A DNA stretch of 64,000 nt from an uncultured Desulfobacter sp. (lineage in GTDB: Bacteria; Desulfobacterota; Desulfobacteria; Desulfobacterales; Desulfobacteraceae): contig NZ_OY761440.1 in assembly GCF_963664415.1 (NCBI RefSeq), positions 1,736,001 through 1,800,000 on the forward strand, written 5' to 3'. Shown in pieces: positions 8,368 through 15,851 of this stretch; within the stretch, counting starts at the first letter, position 1, and the number at the start of each line of letters is the position of its first letter. The position numbers were made by a program, and so were the translations under genes. Below the pieces are notes generated by a model. The model did not search any database, was not told the DNA's origin, and was given only the letters and a program-made list of their open reading frames with translations.

Positions 8368-8985
8368 ATGCGACTTGCCATCCAACTTCTTATAACCGTG
8401 CTTATGGTTTTAAGCGTATCCCATGCCAGGTGCGATGTTTACAGCTGGGTCGACGCAAACGGTGTCCGGCACTTTTCCAATGTCAGTTTACCTTATGGAG
8501 AACAGGCGACACAAATACCCGAAGCGGTCAGTGCTGCCATAGATAAATCCAATTTTATGGTTACAAAGGTATTTGACGGCGATACCGTGCAGGTTCAGGG
8601 CCAGGAGCTTGAATTTCGAATCCGCATGGTAGCCATTGATGCCCCGGAAACCGGTGGATCAAAAAAGAAGGGACAGCCCTATTCCCAAAAGGCAAAAAAA
8701 ATTTTACGGCAGCTTATTGAAGGAAAACAAATCCGGTTAAAACAATACGGTACCGGCGGATACAACCGGATTCTGGCGGAAATTTTTTCCCAAGGGCAGA
8801 ACATTAATCTGATGATGATCCGCCAGGGTCTTGCTGAAGTCTACCGGGGCAGATTGCCTAAAAATCTTGACCCCGGTCCTTACAAGAAAGCTGAAGCTTA
8901 TGCCAGGCATCGAAGGTTAGGTATATGGTTACTGGGGAAGGACTATAAGAGTCCAAAAACATGGCGAAAAGAAAATCCCAGGTAG
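8368..8985 (+). CDS. Exported thermonuclease-like nuclease (DUF4124 plus SNase domain)
   Basis: A 205-residue protein with a signal peptide (MRLAIQLLITVLMVLSVSHA). A DUF4124 segment follows (DVYSWVDANGVRHFSN), then a staphylococcal-nuclease OB-fold domain. Catalytic-type residues are visible: DGDTV, the Arg and Glu of RIRMVAIDAPE, and a later Arg in YNRILAEIF. It likely cleaves DNA or RNA in the periplasm or outside the cell, using Ca2+. The start chosen is the ATG at 8368, which opens the signal peptide and has GGGG upstream; the longer frame runs back into prmA. It is the last gene of the 6.5-9.0 kb run. Confidence 0.85.
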   Translation: MRLAIQLLITVLMVLSVSHARCDVYSWVDANGVRHFSNVSLPYGEQATQIPEAVSAAIDKSNFMVTKVFDGDTVQVQGQELEFRIRMVAIDAPETGGSKKKGQPYSQKAKKILRQLIEGKQIRLKQYGTGGYNRILAEIFSQGQNINLMMIRQGLAEVYRGRLPKNLDPGPYKKAEAYARHRRLGIWLLGKDYKSPKTWRKENPR

Positions 8986-9045
8986 TGTTTGAACGAAAAG
9001 TCACCCATCTGCGCCTTGCATATGGGCAACTTTTCGTCCAAACAC
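8985..9045. repeat. 24-bp inverted repeat (R3-family termini), between convergent genes
   Basis: The arm at 8985-9008 (begins GTGTTTGAACGAAAAG) pairs with 9022-9045 (ends CTTTTCGTCCAAACAC) over 24 positions with three mismatches and a 13-base loop. It overlaps the nuclease stop codon and lies 23 bases before the end of the convergent GGDEF gene, so it may end transcription from both sides. The terminal sequence resembles the ends of the R3 repeats elsewhere in the window. Confidence 0.7.
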
Positions 9046-9067
9046 GGAAAATTGTTCCTGGTGCTTT

Positions 9068-10159
9068 TTATTGCAGGATCAATGACCTTTTTGTCTGAAT
9101 CAATGATGGGGATGTCTCATCCCTATGCACCTTTATCAATCCGGGCATCACTGTATTGCGACCGTTAAATTTTGCTTTATAAAGCATTGAATCGGCATCT
9201 TCAATCAGTTTTTCGATATCGATAGCGGCCCCCAACTGTGCCACGCCAAAGCTGGCAGTCACCCGTATGAGACGATTGCTAAAGGGGATAGGGAATGCAA
9301 GAATCTCTTGTCTGAGTCTGTCTGCAAGTTCTATGGCATGGGCCTGATCTGTTTCCGGCAGGATGGCGATAAATTCTTCACCACCGTATCTGGCAAAAAT
9401 ATCCTCGGTGCGTATATTCCGGCGAACCAGCCGGCTGACCTCCCTTAATACCTCATCGCCTCCTAAATGTCCGTAAGTGTCATTTACAGCTTTAAAATGA
9501 TCCAGGTCAAACATAATAACAGACAAGGGTTTTCCATGCCGCCCCGCACTTGCGGCATGCCCTTTAAGCTGCGCCTCAAACGCCCTACGGTTACAGCAGC
9601 CGGTTAATGGATCAATGGCGGCGGCATCCTGGAGCCGTTGGATGTTAATTTGCTTTGAAAGGGCAGCACTACAGCCCTGGAGGATAATGCGAACCACATC
9701 ATCATGAAACTTGGTAATGGGTCTGCTGGGCATCATATAAAGCCGTGAATAACAATTTTCTTCTTTATGGTCGTAATGCACCAAAGAATCCATACCAAAT
9801 TGTTCCAGGCACTCCTCCCGGCCTTTTTCAATATTAAGATAGGTCAGGTCCTTTGTGTCCTTAACCTGAAAATCTTTTATGATAACTTCCTCTATGGACG
9901 TTTTATACATTCTGGGATCCAGCCAGACATCCACTCCGGCATTTTTTTTATTCACAAAGGCAAAAAGCCTGTACCCAAGAATACCCTTAAGGCAGTCTGC
10001 CACTTCATTGATAATTTCCGAAGAGGATGTTTTCCCATTCAAAGCCACAATATGCCGGGCAAGTTTATTCTGTGCATGGGCTCTATTCAGGGAAAATCCG
10101 AATACCAGACCGAAAACAACGGATAAGCGATGGCTGAATCTATCAAGGGTTTTACTCAT
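9068..10159 (-). CDS. Diguanylate cyclase (GGDEF domain) with N-terminal sensor region
   Basis: A 363-residue protein. The C-terminal half (about 185-345) is a GGDEF domain with an active-site motif GGEEF near residues 258-262 and an intact inhibitory I-site RTED five residues before it. It should therefore make c-di-GMP from GTP and be product-inhibited. The N-terminal ~180 residues show a possible short hydrophobic stretch but no strong membrane anchor and no domain I recognise; they probably sense a signal. AAAGGAAGAGAC precedes the ATG. A PilZ protein at 19.8 kb is a potential effector in the same cell. Confidence 0.93.
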   Translation of the reverse strand: MSKTLDRFSHRLSVVFGLVFGFSLNRAHAQNKLARHIVALNGKTSSSEIINEVADCLKGILGYRLFAFVNKKNAGVDVWLDPRMYKTSIEEVIIKDFQVKDTKDLTYLNIEKGREECLEQFGMDSLVHYDHKEENCYSRLYMMPSRPITKFHDDVVRIILQGCSAALSKQINIQRLQDAAAIDPLTGCCNRRAFEAQLKGHAASAGRHGKPLSVIMFDLDHFKAVNDTYGHLGGDEVLREVSRLVRRNIRTEDIFARYGGEEFIAILPETDQAHAIELADRLRQEILAFPIPFSNRLIRVTASFGVAQLGAAIDIEKLIEDADSMLYKAKFNGRNTVMPGLIKVHRDETSPSLIQTKRSLILQ

Positions 10160-10443
10160 GTCTCTTCCTTTAATCTAAAAAATGGATTCTGTATTATATT
10201 TTTATGAGTATCAAAGCAATAAGCAACCACTATGCCAATCCGAGAAAAATCACAAAATGCATTTAAATTTCAAGCCTTTAAAAAACATTTACATATAAAC
10301 GATTCTAACAGGTCGGCAAAATTTGCAGGATTTTGTGTCACGCTCCTGCCACCACCCGCCAAAGGCATGACGCCAACATCACCCCTTGCTTTAGAACAAG
10401 ATTTCCTTGTCATCTATTGCTATTTCAAGTTATCTATTACCTT
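10160..10443. other. Gap between GGDEF gene and R3 repeat, no gene seen
   Basis: This AT-rich stretch holds the GGDEF gene's promoter side. A weak 86-codon frame (10232-10492) runs into the R3 repeat, has no clear ribosome site and does not look like a protein. I see no RNA gene. Confidence 0.5.
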
Positions 10444-10585
10444 AGTGTCTGAACAAAAATCTGGAAATTTTATCGAGTACAAGGCGGGCTGAACTTTTAA
10501 CCGGAGGAATACATAGAGTATTTCGAGGATTAAGATTTCAGACCAACGCCGTAATCGGCAAAATTTACGGTTTTCGGTCGGGCAC
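10444..10585 (+). repeat. R3 repeat, full copy
   Basis: A 142-bp element bounded by imperfect inverted ends, AGTGTCTGAACAAAAA and TTTTCGGTCGGGCAC. Inside it, TCGAGTACAAGGCGGGCT, TTTTAACCGGAGGAATAC and TTTCGAGGATTAA match the copy at 38.2 kb, and the GTAATCGGCAAAATTTACGG segment matches the fragment at 29.7 kb. The internal AACTTTTAACC...GGATTAAGATTT arms can fold into a long hairpin. It ends 55 bases before the hybrid kinase gene. Confidence 0.75.
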
Positions 10586-10640
10586 GAACTTACGTCAACA
10601 ACCTTTAACGATATACATATAGTGAAACAGGCTCCGATTC

Positions 10641-12392
10641 ATGCTGTCTTCTGAAAAAAATAATACGCGTATCGAGTTCCCCAGGTACATGGAATTATCA
10701 GGTAAAATCACCCGCCTGCTGCAGTTCTGGGTTACTCTGTTTATCGTTTTCGCTATGTTGATCCTTTTTTTACCTGCCCTGACATGCAAACCCCTTTGCC
10801 TGATTTTTTTTATGATCAACGTGTCATTTATTACCCTGCTGTTTTCATGGATTAAAAGCATGAAATTATGTATGAAAGAGACCGGGGTAATCTTGTCTAA
10901 TTCAAGGGATTTGATGTGGGCCATGGATTCCCGCCTGAACCTTACAGTTATTTTCGGTGATCCGGAACATATATCCGGCAACAACGCTACGACGCTTTTA
11001 AATAAACCATTGGCGTCGATTTTACCCGAAGATGCAAGAAATCAATTTAATACCCGTATTCGTGAAAATCTGCCCTTTTCCATGGAGTGCCTGATTTCCA
11101 ACGGTAAAAATTCGACACGGCCTGTACAAATTCTGGCCGAGCCGATCCATGGATCCGGGCAGGAGACATTTCACGGCATCATTCGGGATATCTCAGATCA
11201 AAAAAAACTGCAGGCCACCGAAAAAGAACTTAACAATTCAAAAAAATTAGAAAACCTCGGGCGCATTGCCGCCAGTGTTGCTCATGACCTGAACAACATC
11301 CTGACAGGGATTGCCACCTATCCTGAAATACTTCTTCTTGATGAAAATCTGGCCCCCAAGGTCCGGGAAAGCCTAACCATTATAAAAGAATCCGGTCAGA
11401 ACGCCTCTGCCGTCGTCAATGACCTGTTAATCATTTCCAGGAATATCAGGGAAGATAGTCAGGTTCTAAACATCAATACGGTTATTGAACGGTTCATGGC
11501 CGGGCCCGAATTTGAAAAAATAAAAGCCGCTTACGGGACGGTGGAAATTGACATTAACCTTGAACCTGAACTTTTAACCATATCCGGCTCCTATATACAT
11601 ATTGAAAAAAGCATTATGAATCTTCTGATCAATGCACTTGAAGAGACTGCATCAACGGCAGGCCGCCACAACGGAACAATCGTGCTGTCAACAGCCAACT
11701 ATTATGTGGACAAAAAGAAAGACGAAAACACGGAACAAAATCTATCTTCCGGCGAATATGTGAGGGTTGAAGTTCTGGACGCCGGCAAAGGTATCCCTGA
11801 AAAGAGTCTGAATAAAATATTTGATCCCTTTTTCATCAAAAAAAAGGTGGCAAGATCCGGCACCGGTCTTGGCCTGACCCTGGTAAAAAACACGGTCCTC
11901 AACCACCGGGGAAACATCTCTGTTACATCTGATAAAAACGGTACAAAATTTACCCTGCTGTTTCCGGTTCTTCGCTCAGAACTGCCCATGGCAAATCACC
12001 CCGCCTCCATTGAGGAAATCCAAGGGAATGGGGAAACCCTTCTGGTTGTGGATGACCTGCCAAGTCAGCGTAAAATTGCAGAAACCATCCTTAAATATTT
12101 AGGGTACAAGGTTTATAGTGTTGCTGACGGCGTTCGTGCCCTTGATTTCATCCTGCAGACCCCTGTGGACCTATTGATTTTAGACATGGTCATGGCCCCG
12201 TCCATTTCCGGGCTTGAGACCTTCAAACGGATCAAAAAAATCAGACCCGACCAAAAAGCCATTCTTGCAAGTGGACATTCGGGATCAGAAGATGTATTAA
12301 AAGCCCAGTCTATAGGTGCAGGACCCTTTATTAAAAAGCCCTATACCATCTTGGATATGGGCATTGCCGTAAAAGATGAACTGGACGGATAA
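10641..12392 (+). CDS. Hybrid sensor histidine kinase with receiver domain
   Basis: A 583-residue protein. Two membrane helices lie near residues 25-75, followed by a PAS-like domain (about 85-195). The HisKA domain has its phospho-accepting His at 215 (ASVAHDLNNILTG). The HATPase domain has NLLINALEE, DAGKGIP and GTGLGLTLV. A C-terminal receiver has its acceptor Asp at 515 (LLILDMVM) and Lys in FIKKPY. It would autophosphorylate on signal and pass phosphate to its own receiver; no DNA-binding output domain is present, so a partner must act downstream. It overlaps panC by one base (TAATG), an unusual pairing with a biosynthetic gene. Confidence 0.92.
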   Translation: MLSSEKNNTRIEFPRYMELSGKITRLLQFWVTLFIVFAMLILFLPALTCKPLCLIFFMINVSFITLLFSWIKSMKLCMKETGVILSNSRDLMWAMDSRLNLTVIFGDPEHISGNNATTLLNKPLASILPEDARNQFNTRIRENLPFSMECLISNGKNSTRPVQILAEPIHGSGQETFHGIIRDISDQKKLQATEKELNNSKKLENLGRIAASVAHDLNNILTGIATYPEILLLDENLAPKVRESLTIIKESGQNASAVVNDLLIISRNIREDSQVLNINTVIERFMAGPEFEKIKAAYGTVEIDINLEPELLTISGSYIHIEKSIMNLLINALEETASTAGRHNGTIVLSTANYYVDKKKDENTEQNLSSGEYVRVEVLDAGKGIPEKSLNKIFDPFFIKKKVARSGTGLGLTLVKNTVLNHRGNISVTSDKNGTKFTLLFPVLRSELPMANHPASIEEIQGNGETLLVVDDLPSQRKIAETILKYLGYKVYSVADGVRALDFILQTPVDLLILDMVMAPSISGLETFKRIKKIRPDQKAILASGHSGSEDVLKAQSIGAGPFIKKPYTILDMGIAVKDELDG

Positions 12393-13240
12393 TGGATATT
12401 CTAAAAACAAAAGCAGATATGCAGGCCTGGTCTGCTCGGAAAAAAAAACAGGGAAAGACCATCAGTTTTGTACCCACCATGGGATACCTTCACAAAGGGC
12501 ATGTTTCGCTGCTTGATTTAGGTAAGCCTTTGAGTGATGAACTGGTGCTCAGCATCTTTGTCAATCCCACCCAGTTTGGCCCCAATGAAGACCTGGACGC
12601 CTATCCCAGCAACATCCAAAATGACCTTAACCTGGCACAGCAGGCCGGTGTAACTGCGGTTTTCCTTCCGGAGAAAACCGAAATGTACGGACCAAACTAC
12701 CAGACCCATGTATCTTTGGACCATCTTCCCCAATACCTGTGCGGACGTTCACGCCCGGTCCATTTCGGTGGGGTGGCCACGGTGGTCACCAAGCTGTTCA
12801 ACATTGTCATGCCTGATGTGGCGGTTTTTGGAAAAAAAGACTTCCAGCAGCTTGCCATCATCAGACAGATGGTCAAAGATCTGGATTTTAATATCCAAAT
12901 CATCGGCGGAGAGATCATCAGGGAGGAAGACGGGTTGGCCATGAGTTCCAGAAATGCCTACCTTACCCCGGAGCAGCGGGCCTCTGCCGTCTGCCTTTCC
13001 CAGGCCATCCATCTTTTAAAACAAAAGGTGACCCAGGGTATCCGGTCTGTTCCTGATCTTGTCAGTGAAGCCAAAGCCTTTATTCACTCATTTGACCACA
13101 CCCGGGTGGACTACATTGAATTGTGCGATCCTAAGACCCTTGAACCTGTGGAGAAGGTCCAGGCAGAGACCCTCGTTGCCATGGCTGTGCAGGTGGGAAA
13201 ATCAAGGCTGATTGACAATGCCCTTATCGAGCCGGCCTGA
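12392..13240 (+). CDS. panC: Pantothenate synthetase
   Basis: A 282-residue protein of standard length with the ATP-binding PTMGYLHKGHVSLL motif near residues 27-40, the FVNPTQFGPNEDL motif, GKKDFQQL and the MSSRNAYL loop. It joins pantoate and beta-alanine with ATP, the last step to vitamin B5 and thus to coenzyme A. It starts inside the stop codon of the kinase gene and so is probably cotranslated with it. The other pan genes are not in this window. A hairpin follows the stop codon. Confidence 0.96.
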   Translation: MDILKTKADMQAWSARKKKQGKTISFVPTMGYLHKGHVSLLDLGKPLSDELVLSIFVNPTQFGPNEDLDAYPSNIQNDLNLAQQAGVTAVFLPEKTEMYGPNYQTHVSLDHLPQYLCGRSRPVHFGGVATVVTKLFNIVMPDVAVFGKKDFQQLAIIRQMVKDLDFNIQIIGGEIIREEDGLAMSSRNAYLTPEQRASAVCLSQAIHLLKQKVTQGIRSVPDLVSEAKAFIHSFDHTRVDYIELCDPKTLEPVEKVQAETLVAMAVQVGKSRLIDNALIEPA

Positions 13241-13244
13241 TCCT

Positions 13245-13284
13245 AGGACCGCAATTTAGTCTACTTTATTTCATTCGCGGTCCT
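13245..13284. terminator. Hairpin between convergent panC and exported-protein gene
   Basis: AGGACCGC (13245-13252) pairs with GCGGTCCT (13277-13284) across a 24-base AT-rich loop. It lies exactly where two convergent genes meet, and the second arm touches the stop codon of the minus-strand gene. The T run is weak, so this is a tentative bidirectional terminator. Confidence 0.45.
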
Positions 13285-14156
13285 TATTTGGGCACCGGCG
13301 GCTTTATCACAACAATAACTTTGCACTTCTTTAAGAAGGTGTGACGTTCGGTTGCCCGGTCCAGAACCTTGGTATCGGCCATACTCATCACAATGGCACC
13401 GTTTTTGTCCCCGGTTTTTCTTAACGCCTTGACCACCAAAGGATTTGAACCGGCCCTGTCGGAAGCAAGGGCCTGATCCATGTCCCATGAATAGGCACAG
13501 ACCCCGTTCTGAACGGCAAATTCCCGACTTATAAAAACAGAAGAATAGATTTCTCTGCCCTGTTCATTGATAATGGTGGGATAAAGAACAGGAACAACAT
13601 TTAACCGTCTTGCATCCACAATTAGTCCGGTATAAGGCTGGGTGCCGACAACTGGGGAAGTTACGCTTTTTGGGGCCGGTTCAGCCTGACCTTGCTTCAG
13701 TTCGTTAATTTTGGGAATCTGCCGGATGTGGTCCGGGAGTACCAGTTGAAGAAACCCGCCATAGAATGAGGCTGTCACCCAAACGGTTACATCCAGGGCA
13801 GATGTATACTGTTGGCGATGAACCCGTGCATCCTGGGCAACCGTCTCAATACCGGCAAGAATAATATCATGGGTTGATGCGTATTCCCCAACCGTAAGAT
13901 CCCCTGAAATTTTCATCTGTTTGAGAATGGCAATCAGATTCCGGGTGGCACAAGCCCTTGCGGACCCGGGCATGCCCACAGCCCTGCCTTCGGCATTTAT
14001 CTCAGCGGCGGCATGGCCTGTGGCCGTTACAAGGCCGGTTGTCCAGTCTACGTATCCGTTTTCAAAGGTTTGCCGGCAATTAGGCAAGGCGTTTTCCGTA
14101 AACAGGCACATGCCCAAAACAACGATCCCTAACATCAACATTTGATGGATTTTCAT
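13284..14156 (-). CDS. Exported LPP20/FlgP-like protein of unknown function
   Basis: A 290-residue protein with an N-terminal signal peptide (LMLGIVVLGMCLFTENALP) and no lipobox cysteine that I can place with confidence. The middle part (WTTGLVTATGHAAA, ARACATRNLIAILK, then a stretch ending TVWVTASFYGG) resembles the LPP20-type periplasmic fold. The C-terminal half (YTGLIVDARRLNVVPVLYP, then NEQGREIYSS) resembles a conserved domain of uncharacterised proteobacterial exported proteins. Function is not known. It follows mobB by 3 bases on the minus strand, so the two are probably cotranscribed, with no obvious functional link. Confidence 0.6.
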   Translation of the reverse strand: MKIHQMLMLGIVVLGMCLFTENALPNCRQTFENGYVDWTTGLVTATGHAAAEINAEGRAVGMPGSARACATRNLIAILKQMKISGDLTVGEYASTHDIILAGIETVAQDARVHRQQYTSALDVTVWVTASFYGGFLQLVLPDHIRQIPKINELKQGQAEPAPKSVTSPVVGTQPYTGLIVDARRLNVVPVLYPTIINEQGREIYSSVFISREFAVQNGVCAYSWDMDQALASDRAGSNPLVVKALRKTGDKNGAIVMSMADTKVLDRATERHTFLKKCKVIVVIKPPVPK

Positions 14157-14159
14157 CCA

Positions 14160-14687
14160 TTAAGCTCCCCGGTCGGATAATGGACCCCAAAAAAGCTGTT
14201 CAACCAAATCAGCAAGAGATTGTGTATCCTCTATCCCAAAACACGGTTTTTCTCCGGGCCGGATATCCGTATCCGTCACAAAAGCGACCAGATTGGGGTC
14301 CTCAAGGCACAGGGGAGCCTCATGGGGACTGTCTTTTCTAAAAATCTCAATCTTGGGAAGACAAAATGTCTTGAACCCCTCACCAAGAATAAGATCCACA
14401 TCACCCAAATAGCTAAAAAATTTCTCTTCGGCCGGACGGGTATCCTCTTTGACCAAGGCTATTTTTGTATCCGTCACAACAAGGGAGGCAACCGCACCGG
14501 CATTTTTATGCCGCCAGCTGTCCTTTCCCGTTTTGTCAAAAGTAAATGTGTCATGGGTATGTTTTACCGACCCTACACGAATTCCGCGTGAATTCAGCTC
14601 TCTGATAAGCTTTTCCATCAAAGTTGTTTTTCCGGAATTAGATTTACCGACAATTAAAACAATTTTGGGATTTTTTTTGCTGTCCAT
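14160..14687 (-). CDS. mobB: Molybdopterin-guanine dinucleotide biosynthesis protein B
   Basis: A 175-residue P-loop GTP-binding protein: IVGKSNSGKTTLMEKLI at about residues 12-28, then VGSVKHTHD, DSWRHKNAGA and LILGEGFK, all family signatures. MobB assists MobA in attaching GMP to molybdopterin to make the bis-MGD cofactor used by enzymes such as formate dehydrogenases. Standard length. It lies upstream of the exported-protein gene in a two-gene unit; mobA is not present here. Confidence 0.92.
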   Translation of the reverse strand: MDSKKNPKIVLIVGKSNSGKTTLMEKLIRELNSRGIRVGSVKHTHDTFTFDKTGKDSWRHKNAGAVASLVVTDTKIALVKEDTRPAEEKFFSYLGDVDLILGEGFKTFCLPKIEIFRKDSPHEAPLCLEDPNLVAFVTDTDIRPGEKPCFGIEDTQSLADLVEQLFWGPLSDRGA

Positions 14688-14783
14688 ATATACAGCCCTG
14701 ATTTTTTTTATTCTTGAACCATGGATTAAATGTCGATAAGGTATAAAATGTACCTATAAGAAAGTCAAGAAAAGGAGGATATT

Positions 14784-14984
14784 ATGGATTTATCTTATAT
14801 TTGCGTTAATCATAATTGCTCGTTCCCAGGGACAAATTCCTTTGAAGTGACATTTAAATCAGAATACATCATGGATGAAAATAATGTTGCCAGCCTGTTC
14901 TGCCCGTTTTGTGGAAAAGAACTCATGCTGGTGCGGGTGCCGGATGTATTCCCGGAGAATTTATCCAAGGACAGTACAATATAG
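14784..14984 (+). CDS. Small protein with a CxxC zinc-ribbon-like pair
   Basis: A 66-residue protein with a strong ribosome site (AAAAGGAGG, six bases before the ATG). Four cysteines appear as CVNHNC near the N-terminus and CPFC in the second half, which could bind a zinc ion. No signal peptide or membrane helix is visible. I do not recognise the family. It stands alone between the divergent mobB and the ion-channel gene, and a hairpin begins at its stop codon. Confidence 0.7.
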   Translation: MDLSYICVNHNCSFPGTNSFEVTFKSEYIMDENNVASLFCPFCGKELMLVRVPDVFPENLSKDSTI

Positions 14985-15020
14985 CCGATCTGAATTAAAC
15001 AAAAGTTGTTTCGGGTCGGC
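14984..15020 (+). terminator. Hairpin after the small zinc-ribbon gene
   Basis: GCCGATCTGAA...AAACA (14984-15001) pairs with TGTTTCGGGTCGGC (15007-15020), with GU pairs and a small bulge, followed by TCTTT. A likely weak terminator or attenuator 15 bases before the channel gene. Confidence 0.45.
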
Positions 15021-15034
15021 TCTTTAAAGAATCC

Positions 15035-15847
15035 ATGAACTTTCGGTTAAAAATATACTCTGCGCTTTTTATTGCTTTGCTTTCAGTTGGTATCATTGGA
15101 TTCATGCTGTTTGAGAATATGTCATTGGCCGATGCCATCTATTTTTCAATCGTAACGATGGCAACGGTGGGCTATGGAGATATCCATCCTCAAACGGGCC
15201 TAGGTAAAATTCTGACGATTATCATCATCGTTGGCGGAGTTGGGACATTTCTAAGTGTCGTTGCCAGTATTACGGATGTGTTTGTCAACCGGCGTGAAGA
15301 AAAAATCCGGCAGGAAAAGATTAATATGGTATCGGGATTGTTTTTCAGTGAAATGGGAAACGACCTTTTAAAACATTTTATTCAATTTGATGATGAAGTT
15401 GAGACCCTATACAAAAACTTAAAAATTTCGATAAAATGGGAAAATGAGGACTTCAACAAGGCATACGACCTAATAGAAAAACATCAGGTGTCAATCAATT
15501 CCCATAAAGGAGAAATGCAGGATTTATTAAAACACATGCAAAATCGGGCAGATTTACTTTTAAGATTAATTGAAAACCCAATTCTCCAAGAACACGAATT
15601 TTTTACCGAATTGCTGCGTGCCATATTCCATTTACGGGATGAACTCTCACACCGCAATAATTTATCCGAATTATTGGCTTCTGATCGTAAACACCTTGAA
15701 GGGGATATCTCAAGGGTCTATAAGTTGCTGATATTTGAATGGCTGCGTTATCTTCGCTATATCAAAAAAAATTATGGTTATCTTTTTTCTTTGGCCATTC
15801 GTACCAATCCTTTTGATCCGGACGCAACCATTGCGGTAAAAAGCTAA
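15035..15847 (+). CDS. Two-helix potassium channel with long cytoplasmic helical domain
   Basis: A 270-residue protein. The first membrane helix spans about residues 6-27, a pore loop carries the K+ selectivity filter TVGYGD, and the second helix is at about 65-90 (ILTIIIIVGGVGTFLSVVA). This is the ion-trans-2/KcsA-type pore unit. The remaining ~175 residues are highly charged and apparently helical, with no RCK/TrkA-N nucleotide-binding motif, which is the usual gating domain in such bacterial channels. Convergent with rapA, with a gap of 4 bases. Confidence 0.88.
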   Translation: MNFRLKIYSALFIALLSVGIIGFMLFENMSLADAIYFSIVTMATVGYGDIHPQTGLGKILTIIIIVGGVGTFLSVVASITDVFVNRREEKIRQEKINMVSGLFFSEMGNDLLKHFIQFDDEVETLYKNLKISIKWENEDFNKAYDLIEKHQVSINSHKGEMQDLLKHMQNRADLLLRLIENPILQEHEFFTELLRAIFHLRDELSHRNNLSELLASDRKHLEGDISRVYKLLIFEWLRYLRYIKKNYGYLFSLAIRTNPFDPDATIAVKS

Positions 15848-15851
15848 GGGT

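Noticed and set aside
10232..10492. An 86-codon frame between the GGDEF gene and the kinase
   Set aside because: It has no ribosome site, resembles no protein family and runs into the R3 repeat.
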